This document shows, one piece after another, positions 9,649-18,277 of a DNA stretch of 64,000 nucleotides. Each line of letters starts with the position of its first letter. Within the stretch, counting starts at the first letter, position 1. The notes under the pieces were generated by a model. The model searched no databases. It saw only the letters and a list, made by a program, of their open reading frames with translations, and was not told where the DNA came from. Source of the DNA: CAYVBJ01 sp964449075 (GTDB lineage: Bacteria; Bacteroidota; Rhodothermia; Balneolales; Balneolaceae); contig CAYVBJ010000010.1 in NCBI GenBank assembly GCA_964449075.1, positions 1-64,000 on the forward strand, in the 5' to 3' direction. A program made the position numbers and the translations under genes.

Positions 9649-10133
9649 GAAGGGGTGAAGGGGAGACTGAGTGATTTCTTTTCAAAAATATTTTTTATGA
9701 CTGGATCATCACACAAAAATATCCATTGCCCGCCGCTTTAGCGGGGGGAATTCGGAGCATTCAACTCAAACCATCGGGTCGAGAACTTGCCGGGATTAGG
9801 ATAGTGAATCCGATGGTTTTGGGAAAGGGTCTTTTTTGCCGGGTTTCCCAGACATCCCTCGGTATAAATCACAGCGTTGATAGGATTCCTGCCTCGGGAT
9901 GTGTGCTGAGGGGCCATCCAATCCACGGGTTGCACTCGCGGTTACCCACGAGCTATCCCTGCCGGGATATGTTGTGTGGATGTTTTCCGGTCATCCTCGG
10001 TATAGATACTGGCCTTGATGAGGTTTTCGCCTCAGGATGTGTGTGTTGCGCTACTCAAATTCCCCGGTGATTTGCCCGGGGTTGTGATGCGTCAGGACTT
10101 CAGCCTGTTCTTTCCTCGCGGTGCGGGTCCAAC
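9649..10133. repeat. large extragenic repeat, copy B
   Basis: Direct repeat of 8892-9377 at an offset of about 757 bp. It has the same GA-rich leader, CCCGCCGC hairpin and the same order of internal segments. It stops about 140 bp before yajC. The 10134-10275 remainder holds no gene and presumably the yajC promoter. Confidence 0.8.
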
Positions 10134-10275
10134 AAATCCTGTTCAAAGCAAATCGCTGTGGATAGTTCTGGGTTTAAGCGTAATTTCCAATCAACAGATC
10201 CTGAAGGCCGTTGGTACAACACGTGAAAAGTGCTATCTTTGGTATCTACAAATAACTTAAAATGTATAATTTTCC

Positions 10276-10605
10276 ATGAATTTATTATCTCTGATCACAG
10301 TTTTTATGATGGGACCGGGAGAAGGCGGCTCAGACGGCATGATGCTTAATTTTCTTTTTCTGGGTGCTCTCTTTTTCGTTTTTTACTTTTTTATTATACG
10401 CCCGCAAAGTAAACGCCAAAAGGAAATCCGGGACAAAGTTGAAAATATGAAAAAAGGAGACAAGGTAGTTACGTCAGGCGGACTGATCGGTCAACTGAAT
10501 TCTATCAGCGATGATTCTGTTTTGCTTGAAGTTGACAGCGGTGTAAAAATTCGCTTTTTGAAAAGTTCAATTACAGATGTAAATCCCGACAAGGACTCGA
10601 AGTAG
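10276..10605 (+). CDS. yajC: preprotein translocase subunit YajC
   Basis: A 109-residue YajC: one N-terminal membrane helix (FLFLGALFFVFYFFII, about residues 25-40) followed by the family hallmark RPQSKRQKE and a cytoplasmic domain with KKGDKVVTSGGLIGQL. YajC binds the SecDF complex and assists Sec-dependent export in the inner membrane. secD and secF do not follow; ribBA starts 32 bp downstream, so the two may be co-transcribed. Confidence 0.93.
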   Translation: MNLLSLITVFMMGPGEGGSDGMMLNFLFLGALFFVFYFFIIRPQSKRQKEIRDKVENMKKGDKVVTSGGLIGQLNSISDDSVLLEVDSGVKIRFLKSSITDVNPDKDSK

Positions 10606-10637
10606 CATAACAAGATTCATCAATATTTCACGCAATT

Positions 10638-11861
10638 TTGTCTGAATTTAAATTCAATACTATTGAAGAGGCTATTGAGGATATCCGAAATGGCAAAATA
10701 ATAATCGTTGCAGACGATGAAGACCGTGAGAATGAAGGTGATTTTCTCATGGCTGCAGAAAAAGCAACGCCGGATGCCATAAACCTGATGGTTACTCACG
10801 GGCGGGGTCTTGTTTGTGTTCCGATAACCAGCGACAGGGCCGGCGAACTGGACCTTGATTATATGGTTACAGATGGCGCTGATCCCGATGAAGCAGCATT
10901 CACAATTTCTGTGGATCATAAACAACTTACCACTACAGGAATCTCTGCCCCCGACAGAGCCAATACAATCCTGGAACTGATTAACCCTGACGCCAAAGCG
11001 TTCGACTTCAGGAAACCGGGTCATATCTTTCCCCTGATTGCCGTAAAAGGTGGAGTACTCAGAAGAGCCGGCCACACCGAGGCAGCTGTTGATTTTGCCA
11101 GGCTTGCAGGACTGAAACCGGCCGGTATCATCTGTGAGATCATGAATGAATCCGGCGACATGGCGCGCCTTCCCGAATTGATTGAGCTTTCTCAAAAATT
11201 CGGGATGAAACTGGTGACAATTAAAGATTTAATTGCCTACCGTATGAAGCATGAGTCGCTTGTAAAAAAAGTGATCACTGTTGATATGCCTACCATTTAC
11301 GGTGATTTTACCCTTCATGCTTTTGAGGAGAGGCTTACGGGTGATCATCATATGGCGCTGGTAAAAGGTGAATGGGATGAAGAAGATCCTGTACTTGTAC
11401 GGGTTCACTCTGCCAATCATCTTGGCGATATCCTGGGCAGTAAAAAGAGTGATAAGGCAGAACTTTTGCACCAGGCTATGCGAAAAGTAGATCGTGAGGG
11501 ACAAGGTGTTGTGCTCTATATGGACCAGATGAGCCGTGAATATGGCCTGATCCATCAGCTTAAGATTTTGCAGCTGCAGGAAGAGGGTGTAAGTAAAGAG
11601 GAGATCCGTAAAAACATGGGTCCTGCTATGGATTACAGGGATTATGGTGTGGGCGCTCAGATCCTGCATGCTCTCGGAGTTCGTAAACTGCGCCTTCTTA
11701 CAAATAACCCGGTGAAAAGGATCGGTCTGAAGAGTTTCGGACTCGAGCTTGTTGAGGAGGTGCCGATCCCTCTTGATCATATTGATTCAACAGATGATTC
11801 TGAAAAGATTGACAAACCGGAAAAGAGCGGCGGATTTTTAAAAAGCCTGATACTTGAGTAG
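10638..11861 (+). CDS. ribBA: RibBA-like: active-looking DHBP synthase fused to a degenerate GTP cyclohydrolase II domain
   Basis: A 407-residue riboflavin-pathway protein starting at TTG 10638. Residues 1-200 are 3,4-dihydroxy-2-butanone-4-phosphate synthase, with the metal/substrate loop DDEDRENEGDF (26-36), TGISAPDRANT and GHTEAAVD all present. Residues about 205-380 align with GTP cyclohydrolase II (VRVHS, GAQILHALGV, LLTNNP). However, the three zinc cysteines known from E. coli RibA (54, 65, 67) are N260, S271 and K273, and the QEGR stretch reads QMSR. The second domain is therefore probably unable to open GTP and may be regulatory. This resembles the RibBX variant known from Proteobacteria. 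A true RibA would be needed elsewhere. No FMN riboswitch fits in the 32-bp leader. Confidence 0.88.
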   Translation: MSEFKFNTIEEAIEDIRNGKIIIVADDEDRENEGDFLMAAEKATPDAINLMVTHGRGLVCVPITSDRAGELDLDYMVTDGADPDEAAFTISVDHKQLTTTGISAPDRANTILELINPDAKAFDFRKPGHIFPLIAVKGGVLRRAGHTEAAVDFARLAGLKPAGIICEIMNESGDMARLPELIELSQKFGMKLVTIKDLIAYRMKHESLVKKVITVDMPTIYGDFTLHAFEERLTGDHHMALVKGEWDEEDPVLVRVHSANHLGDILGSKKSDKAELLHQAMRKVDREGQGVVLYMDQMSREYGLIHQLKILQLQEEGVSKEEIRKNMGPAMDYRDYGVGAQILHALGVRKLRLLTNNPVKRIGLKSFGLELVEEVPIPLDHIDSTDDSEKIDKPEKSGGFLKSLILE

Positions 11862-11879
11862 GGATACTTTTTTATTCTG

Positions 11880-12866
11880 TCACTTTCCGGTACGCAGCAT
11901 TTTATATTCTGCCTTCTCTTTATCCATGATACTGCCAAAACGGCCGGTGCCTGCAATTAAAACAAATATCAGGAAACTGGTCAGTTTTTCCAGTGCGGCA
12001 ATGGATCCGAAGAGTCCGAAAATCGCTGCTTCCGAAATACCAAGATTATCGGATATACCCACACCCAACCCAACAAATATGAGTTGTTTGTTGGATATTG
12101 GAATACGTGACACAATTACTGCAAGAGCTGTGTAGGTGATCCAGGTATTGAGCGGAACTTCCGGAATGGCAATTGTCCATAAAATGATCTGTATAAACAG
12201 ACCGGAGAGCATGCGCAGCATGTGCATTCCGCCCACAAATAAGGTCATTTTTAACGAGGTGGAATAGAGATACTCCCTGAAGCGATAGGCAAACGCAAAA
12301 AAGACAATCACAATGACTGCTCCTGCTCCAAAATAGAGGAGATTTAAATCTTCCATGAGATGAGACAGTTCCATCTGACCGAATACCAAATATCCCGCTA
12401 ACAACAGAATGCTCATAATATTGGTGCTTCCGGCCGATATGATATTATAATCCCGTACTGTCTCTACAATTTTTCTGCTTTTCACATTGACCTGATTTTT
12501 TATCCATGCAAAGAAATAGACCTCTCCTGAATAGCCTAGCACCTCTGCATTCATGATACGTTTGATCAGAAAGGCAGGAATACTTCTCAGAACATTAAAT
12601 TCCCATGTACGGCGGTAAATGATAATTTGTATGATCGGATTGGGGAGATAGAGAAGCGGATAGATCAGATAAAAAGCAGGATCAGCCGGCAAGTGCCGGA
12701 GAACTTCCTGCCAGCCTACACTGTAGAGTTTGTACCCGAGCCAGATAAGAATACCGGCGAGAACCAGGTAGTGGATGATTTTAAGAACCAGGTTTCCCGT
12801 TGGCGACTTAATGAATGAAGCAGCCTGATTTCTTATTTTGATCCATTTCCGGGCTAAGGTGGTCAT
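11880..12866 (-). CDS. polytopic membrane protein, LPG-synthase/UPF0104-like
   Basis: A 328-residue integral membrane protein with about seven to eight hydrophobic segments, including IIHYLVLAGILIWLGYKLY near the N-terminus and long ones near 145-165, 175-195 and 245-310. The layout resembles the lysylphosphatidylglycerol-synthase transmembrane (UPF0104) family, but no diagnostic residues are certain, so the function is unknown. It is convergent with ribBA, with 18 bp between stops. Its promoter must lie in 12867-13076, where nothing distinctive was seen. Confidence 0.65.
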   Translation of the reverse strand: MTTLARKWIKIRNQAASFIKSPTGNLVLKIIHYLVLAGILIWLGYKLYSVGWQEVLRHLPADPAFYLIYPLLYLPNPIIQIIIYRRTWEFNVLRSIPAFLIKRIMNAEVLGYSGEVYFFAWIKNQVNVKSRKIVETVRDYNIISAGSTNIMSILLLAGYLVFGQMELSHLMEDLNLLYFGAGAVIVIVFFAFAYRFREYLYSTSLKMTLFVGGMHMLRMLSGLFIQIILWTIAIPEVPLNTWITYTALAVIVSRIPISNKQLIFVGLGVGISDNLGISEAAIFGLFGSIAALEKLTSFLIFVLIAGTGRFGSIMDKEKAEYKMLRTGK

Positions 12867-13076
12867 TTTATTTCGTCTTTTACTGCAAACGAGAGGACAG
12901 TTACAAATGATTGTAGTACTATCTGAATGATAAGTAATTCATTCTATAAAAGAAGAATTGTAAATTCCGTCTGGCGAACGAAATCCTGAGCTCCGGATAC
13001 GAATATTCATCCGATGACTCATCAGTCTGCTCTTATTGGTGGGATCTTACCGGCAATCACCGGATGAAGGGCATAT

Positions 13077-13649
13077 TTAAGGAAAAATTATCCGGGTATG
13101 AAATTCGCCGTTTTCACCCATAGGATCAACATGATCAGGCAGGTTTCGGATGAAAGTACGATTGTATTCAGTTCCCGGCTGAATGATGTTGAGGTATTTT
13201 TCATCAACTGCGCTTATTACAATCCTGCACTCTTCTTCAAAAAGCAGGTTGAGTAAATCAGATTCCTCTTTTTGCCAAATGGGAAATTCACAGCGATAGC
13301 CTTTTTCACCAAATACTTTCTCACGCCATTTCCTGATATCTTCAAGATGCCAGTCTCCAAATACCAGCCGGTCGATTTTAAATGGCAGTTTTTCGAGGTG
13401 TGAAAGTATCCGGCCCAGGTACACCTCGTTAGAGCACGGAAATGGAATGGGAATGGCCGTATGCATGTAACCCAGGTACAAAGCCTGCTCCCGAATCAGC
13501 CGGAGCGGGACAGACTGAACGGGAACCATATTTTCTGCTTCATCATATGTGGTTAACAAAGAGACGCCAGATGTTGTTTTTTCAAGCATCCTCAGGGCCA
13601 AAAGTGAATCCTTGCCGCCGCTCCAAAAAAGTATGGAAATGGTATCCAT
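13077..13649 (-). CDS. Dph6-like ATP-pyrophosphatase domain protein
   Basis: A 190-residue protein with the N-terminal PP-loop SGGKDS (residues 10-15) of ATP pyrophosphatases, and near the C-terminus the NGEFHT motif typical of the Dph6/DUF71 family (the E-N-G-E-F-H-T context follows DPMG). Family members adenylate a carboxylate to form an amide (diphthamide synthase in eukaryotes and archaea). The bacterial substrate is unknown, since bacteria lack diphthamide. Cytoplasmic. It is divergent from the EVE gene with a ~57-bp gap. Confidence 0.82.
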   Translation of the reverse strand: MDTISILFWSGGKDSLLALRMLEKTTSGVSLLTTYDEAENMVPVQSVPLRLIREQALYLGYMHTAIPIPFPCSNEVYLGRILSHLEKLPFKIDRLVFGDWHLEDIRKWREKVFGEKGYRCEFPIWQKEESDLLNLLFEEECRIVISAVDEKYLNIIQPGTEYNRTFIRNLPDHVDPMGENGEFHTRIIFP

Positions 13650-13706
13650 CTATTAGTAGTTTGATAATAAGTACAAGTAACCTCAATGTAACAGATTTTG
13701 AATAAT

Positions 13707-14177
13707 ATGAGTAAAAGAAATTATTGGCTGATGAAGTCGGAGCCGGAAGCATACAGTATAGATGATCTTGAACGTGATGGTACTGAGCCATGGGATGGCA
13801 TCCGGAATTACGAGGCGCGAAATTTTATGAGAGACCAGATGGAGATTGGCGATAAAGCACTCTTTTATCATTCCAATGTGAAGCCACCGGTGATTGCCGG
13901 TGAGATGGAAATTTGCAGCGAGCCCTACCCGGATCCTACACAATTCGATCCAGACAGTAAATATTTTGATCCCAAAAGCAAAGAGAGCGACCCGCGCTGG
14001 CAACTCGTGGATGTAAAATTCGTTCGCAAGTTCGACCGCCCGGTTACCCGCGATGAGCTTAAAGAAAAGCCCGGATTACAGGATATGATGCTGTTCAAGC
14101 GTAACAGGCTCTCTATTACAAAAGTCACCGAAGATGAGTACAGAAAAATTCTTGAACTTGCGGATTCACCTGGTTAA
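13707..14177 (+). CDS. EVE domain-containing protein
   Basis: A 156-residue EVE-domain protein, related to PUA-like domains and eukaryotic THYN1. The start is ATG 13707 (MSKRNYWLMKSEPEAYSIDD); the TTG nine bases upstream is not needed. The family signature is clear: YWLMKSEP, WDGIRNYEARNFMR and DKALFYHSN. EVE domains bind modified nucleobases in RNA or DNA and are often linked with restriction or RNA-modification genes; none of those is adjacent here. Likely cytoplasmic. Confidence 0.93.
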   Translation: MSKRNYWLMKSEPEAYSIDDLERDGTEPWDGIRNYEARNFMRDQMEIGDKALFYHSNVKPPVIAGEMEICSEPYPDPTQFDPDSKYFDPKSKESDPRWQLVDVKFVRKFDRPVTRDELKEKPGLQDMMLFKRNRLSITKVTEDEYRKILELADSPG

Positions 14178-14336
14178 CAGGCAGACTGGGGACTCAGCAG
14201 AGTGTGGGTAGCCGTTATAGGGTCCACTATTACCTTAGATTAAAGATTTATGCATAAATAGCGAAAAACTTCTTCTTTTTTGTTAAGTTTGAAACAGAGC
14301 TGATTAACTCCGGGCTTACAGATAAAAGAGAAAGAG

Positions 14337-15662
14337 ATGAATAGTAAAAAAAGTGGAAGAGCCAGGTTCACAATTCTGATTTTACTTATTTCTGTATTTT
14401 TTCTAAGCGACATTTCTAAGGGATTTGCCGGCATTTTACAGGATGTCTATACCGATTCACTGAGCCTTGAGTATTGCTACAACAGAATTGAGCAAACCTA
14501 CCCTCTGGTTGATCAGCTGAAAATGGAAGAGCAGATCAGTGAACTGAACCGCAGGGTTATCCGAACCGGAAACCTGCCTCAGCTTACCGTTACCGGCCAG
14601 GTATCTTATCAATCGGAGATACCTGAGGTTGATATTCCGATTCCAAATGCTCAATCCGTAACGATGAGTAAAGATCAATACAGTGTATCCCTGGATATCG
14701 CCCAGAAAATATTTGATGGCGGCCGTATACGGAAAAGAGAAGATATTGCAGATGCACAAAGCCGGGAAAATCGCAGTGAAACAGAAATCGATCTATTTGT
14801 CGTACGGCAACAGCTGAATCGAGTCTATTTCAGCATCCTGCTTTCAAAGCGGCAGATGAAAAATAATAACACACTGATTGAAGATCTTACAGAACAGTTA
14901 AAAAAGGTTCGTTCACAGGTCGAAAATGGTGTATTGCTGCCCGGTCAAAAGTTTATTTTAGAGGCTGAGCTGCTTCGTATCCGCCAAGACTCCACAACCA
15001 TTATGGCGAATATAAGGGCGGGATATGACATGCTGGGCGAATTGATCAATGAAGAGGTATCGGCAGACCGGGAACTTGTGCTTCCTGGTATAAATCTTTC
15101 AGAGTATACTATTTCAAAAAAACGACCGGAGTACCGTTTATTCGATAGCAAACGGACTACGATAGAGAGAATGAAAGAGATGGAACAGACTCACATATTT
15201 CCCACACTATCAGCTTTTGGCACAACCGCATGGGCAAATCCGGGACTGAACATTTTTGATGATTCATTTAATTTGCACTACCTGGTTGGAATGAGGCTTC
15301 AATGGAATTTCTGGAATGCTGTCAATACCGGTGACAATAAAGCTGTCCTGAAAATCAGGCAGAGTAAAATTGAAAGAGAGGAGGAATCCTTTACCAGGCA
15401 AATGCGTACGGAACTGGATAAAATTAAACGAACGATTGAAGCTTTAGAAATGAATCTGGAAAAAGATAAAGAAATTATATCACTGCGGAAACGCGTGGTT
15501 GAAGAACAGGCCAGTAAACTTGAAAATGGTGTAATCACTTCAACGGAATATATAACGGAACTGAATAACCTGAGTCGGGCCAGGCTCACTCTTATGCTCA
15601 GGCAGGTTCAGCTGTCGAAACAAAAGATCGACTACATAACCACCCTCGGGTATAAACTTTAA
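14337..15662 (+). CDS. TolC-family outer-membrane efflux protein
   Basis: A 441-residue OEP/TolC-type protein, the outer-membrane duct of the exporter encoded by the next five genes. A signal peptide spans roughly residues 1-31 (basic start, hydrophobic ILILLISVFFLS). Two related helical repeats follow, with typical phrases such as YSVSLDIAQKIFDGGRI and LVGMRLQWNFWNAV. A purine-rich AAAGAG lies just before ATG 14337. It leads an apparently single operon (14337-20521) whose internal gaps are 9-19 bp. Confidence 0.9.
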   Translation: MNSKKSGRARFTILILLISVFFLSDISKGFAGILQDVYTDSLSLEYCYNRIEQTYPLVDQLKMEEQISELNRRVIRTGNLPQLTVTGQVSYQSEIPEVDIPIPNAQSVTMSKDQYSVSLDIAQKIFDGGRIRKREDIADAQSRENRSETEIDLFVVRQQLNRVYFSILLSKRQMKNNNTLIEDLTEQLKKVRSQVENGVLLPGQKFILEAELLRIRQDSTTIMANIRAGYDMLGELINEEVSADRELVLPGINLSEYTISKKRPEYRLFDSKRTTIERMKEMEQTHIFPTLSAFGTTAWANPGLNIFDDSFNLHYLVGMRLQWNFWNAVNTGDNKAVLKIRQSKIEREEESFTRQMRTELDKIKRTIEALEMNLEKDKEIISLRKRVVEEQASKLENGVITSTEYITELNNLSRARLTLMLRQVQLSKQKIDYITTLGYKL

Positions 15663-15677
15663 AACAAGGCAGGATAG

Positions 15678-16586
15678 ATGAGAACGATTCAATTTATTTT
15701 TAAAATTGTTTTTGCCCCTCTGTTATTTCTGCAATTAATTTTTTCGGGCTGCGACCGGGAGTCCGGATCGGATGCATACGGGCAGTTTGAAGCTACCGAA
15801 ACAACCATCTCAGCAGAGGTATCAGGAAGAGTTATTCATTTTACCGTAAATGACGGAGATTTTTTGGATCAGAATACTCATGTTGGGACGATTGATACGG
15901 TTATGATTCATCTGAAGCGTGAAGAACTTCGACATCAGATAGAATCGGTACGTGCCAGGATAGCCGGTATTGATTCACAGATCAGGGTTCAGCAGGAAGA
16001 ACTGAATGTAGCGATGATTGAACTAAACAGGGTAAAAAGACTGCGCGAAGATGGTGCTGCAACAGAAGAGCAGTTGGATAATGCGCAAGGCAAAGTAAAT
16101 ATCATACGAGAACGAATTAATTCGCTGGAAACGGAAAAAACAAAGGTTTACCCTGAAATCCGTTCAATGGAGGCCAAATTAAGCCAAATGAATGAACAGG
16201 TGAGTGATTCCAAAGTGGTAAATCCTGTTAACGGAACAGTGCTTACTTCTTTCGTGGAACCATTTGAAGTGGTACGGCCGGGACAGCCGCTCTACCGTAT
16301 TGCCAATCTCGACACTCTTACACTGAGGGTTTACATAAGCGGGGCACAGCTGCCTGATGTGAAGCTCGGACAAGCAGTCACGGTAATTGTTGACAAAAAC
16401 GAGACTGAGAATCAGCAGATGGAAGGCACCATAAGCTGGATTGCCTCCGAAGCAGAATTTACACCGCAGATGATTCAAACCAAAGAGGAGCGGGTAACAC
16501 AGGTATATGCTGTAAAAGTTAATGTTCCAAACCCGGAAGGCATTCTGAAAATCGGAATGCCGGGTGAAGTACGCCTGAGAGACTAA
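15678..16586 (+). CDS. HlyD/YbhG-type periplasmic adaptor (probable lipoprotein)
   Basis: A 302-residue membrane-fusion protein that would link the ABC transporter to TolC. The N-terminus is a hydrophobic signal ending in FSGC, a slightly atypical lipobox with Phe at -3. A lipoyl-like half (SAEVSGRVIHFTVNDGDFL), a long helical hairpin (about residues 70-180, heptad-like) and the second lipoyl half (SKVVNPVNGTVLTSF), then a beta-barrel, give the standard domain order. It is 15 bp after the tolC gene and 10 bp before the first ATPase gene. Confidence 0.9.
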   Translation: MRTIQFIFKIVFAPLLFLQLIFSGCDRESGSDAYGQFEATETTISAEVSGRVIHFTVNDGDFLDQNTHVGTIDTVMIHLKREELRHQIESVRARIAGIDSQIRVQQEELNVAMIELNRVKRLREDGAATEEQLDNAQGKVNIIRERINSLETEKTKVYPEIRSMEAKLSQMNEQVSDSKVVNPVNGTVLTSFVEPFEVVRPGQPLYRIANLDTLTLRVYISGAQLPDVKLGQAVTVIVDKNETENQQMEGTISWIASEAEFTPQMIQTKEERVTQVYAVKVNVPNPEGILKIGMPGEVRLRD

Positions 16587-16596
16587 AATATATCCA

Positions 16597-17505
16597 ATGG
16601 CTGCAATTGAAATTGATAGTGTTGATAAATCCTTCGGAAAAATCAGGGCATTGCAGGATGTTTCTGTTACCATTGAAGACGGAGAACTCTTTGGATTTAT
16701 TGGCCCGGATGGTGCCGGTAAAACCACTCTGTTCCGGATCATCACTACCCTGATCAAACCTGACAGCGGAAGGGTGAGCGTGCTTGGCAGAAATGCAATT
16801 GATCATTACTATGAGCTTCGGGCACTCCTTGGTTATATGCCGGGTAAATTTTCTCTCTATTCCGATTTGAGTGTTCGTGAAAATATTGATTTTTTTGCAG
16901 GTGTATTTAAAACCACACTGCAAGAGAATTACGAACTGGTTGAACCGATCTACAGTCAGCTCGAAAAGTTTGAAAACCGGCTGGCAGGTGCACTCTCCGG
17001 CGGGATGAAACAGAAGCTTGCGCTGAGTTGTGCGCTTATTCATAAACCGAAACTGCTGGTTTTGGATGAACCGACAACCGGCGTGGATGCTGTCTCAAGA
17101 CAGGAATTCTGGAATATGTTGCAGGACCTGAATAAAAAGGGGCTGACCATTATAATATCCACACCATACATGGATGAAGCTGAAAAGTGTGAGCGCGTTG
17201 CCCTGATTGATGAAGGCAAAATCATGCAGATCGATACGCCTCAAAATATTGTGCGTTCTTTTGGGAAAGTGCTTTACGCAGTGAAAGCCAAAAATGCATA
17301 CAATCTCATAAATGCTCTGAGGGATTTTGAACATGCTGAATCTGTTCAGCCATTTGGTGAATACCTGCACTACATTGATAAGAGAGATGAAATTGATACG
17401 AATGAGATTGTAAGATACCTGGAATCTGCCGGAATCAAAGATGTTGAGATGCACAAAATTGAACCTGTGATTGAAGACAGTTTTATTCGGTTAATGAGCA
17501 AGTAG
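16597..17505 (+). CDS. ABC-2-type exporter ATPase 1
   Basis: A 302-residue ABC ATPase with Walker A GPDGAGKTT (near 38-46), signature LSGGMKQKLAL and Walker B LLVLDEPTTGVD. The C-terminal ~90 residues form an accessory domain of the type seen in drug and YbhF-like ATPases. With the next gene it corresponds to the two halves of E. coli YbhF, here encoded separately. It energises export through the two permeases downstream. Confidence 0.92.
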   Translation: MAAIEIDSVDKSFGKIRALQDVSVTIEDGELFGFIGPDGAGKTTLFRIITTLIKPDSGRVSVLGRNAIDHYYELRALLGYMPGKFSLYSDLSVRENIDFFAGVFKTTLQENYELVEPIYSQLEKFENRLAGALSGGMKQKLALSCALIHKPKLLVLDEPTTGVDAVSRQEFWNMLQDLNKKGLTIIISTPYMDEAEKCERVALIDEGKIMQIDTPQNIVRSFGKVLYAVKAKNAYNLINALRDFEHAESVQPFGEYLHYIDKRDEIDTNEIVRYLESAGIKDVEMHKIEPVIEDSFIRLMSK

Positions 17506-17517
17506 AAAAGAGATAAG

Positions 17518-18258
17518 ATGAGAGACAGTGTAATAGTGACAAAAAATCTTACCCGTAAATTTGGAGATTTTGCAGCAGTTGACAAGATCTCATTTGATGT
17601 AAAAAAGGGAGAAATATTTGGTTTCTTAGGTGCAAATGGCGCTGGAAAAACTACAGCTATACGTATGTTAATTGGTGTATTAAAACCAACTTCCGGAGAA
17701 GCCACGGTAGCGGGACACGATGTTTACAAAGAGTCTGAGGCGATCAAAAGAGAGATCGGGTATATGAGTCAGAAATTTTCTCTTTACCAGGACCTAACTG
17801 TTCAGGAAAACATAAGGCTCTACGGTGGAATCTACGGCCTGAGTATGAAATCGATACGTGAAAAATCCGATGAACTGGTAGAAATACTGGGACTTCAGGA
17901 TGTAAGGCATAAACGAATCTCCTCTCTTCCGCTTGGGTGGAAGCAAAAACTGGCTTTTTCTGTCGCCATTATGCATGAACCGGCAATTGTTTTTCTTGAT
18001 GAGCCTACAGGCGGCGTTGATCCGATCATAAGACGGCAATTCTGGGAACTCATTTACAAAACCTCTAATGAGGGTACTACGGTTTTTGTCACAACCCATT
18101 ACATGGATGAAGCTGAGTATTGTGATCGTGTCACCATCATGGTAGATGGACGTATTGAGGCGATAGGGCGGCCAAATGAGTTAAAGGAGAAATTTAGTGC
18201 CTCAGACATTGAAGATGTTTTTGTAGAACTGGCACGGGGAGCAAAACGGGCTGATTAG
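17518..18258 (+). CDS. ABC-2-type exporter ATPase 2
   Basis: A 246-residue ABC ATPase with Walker A GANGAGKTT and Walker B IVFLDEPTGGVDP. Its signature reads SLPLGWKQKLAF instead of LSGGQ. This LPLGW form is common in the second nucleotide-binding domain of YbhF-type exporters, so it is probably family-typical and not decay. It lies 12 bp after ATPase 1 and 19 bp before permease 1, and presumably forms a heterodimer with ATPase 1. Confidence 0.92.
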   Translation: MRDSVIVTKNLTRKFGDFAAVDKISFDVKKGEIFGFLGANGAGKTTAIRMLIGVLKPTSGEATVAGHDVYKESEAIKREIGYMSQKFSLYQDLTVQENIRLYGGIYGLSMKSIREKSDELVEILGLQDVRHKRISSLPLGWKQKLAFSVAIMHEPAIVFLDEPTGGVDPIIRRQFWELIYKTSNEGTTVFVTTHYMDEAEYCDRVTIMVDGRIEAIGRPNELKEKFSASDIEDVFVELARGAKRAD

Positions 18259-18277
18259 CCAAAAACGCAAGACAACT

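Noticed and set aside
17518..18258. Degenerate ABC signature (LPLGW) as a sign of a dead ATPase
   Set aside because: The same form is common in the second ATPase domain of YbhF-type exporters, so it is probably normal for the family.
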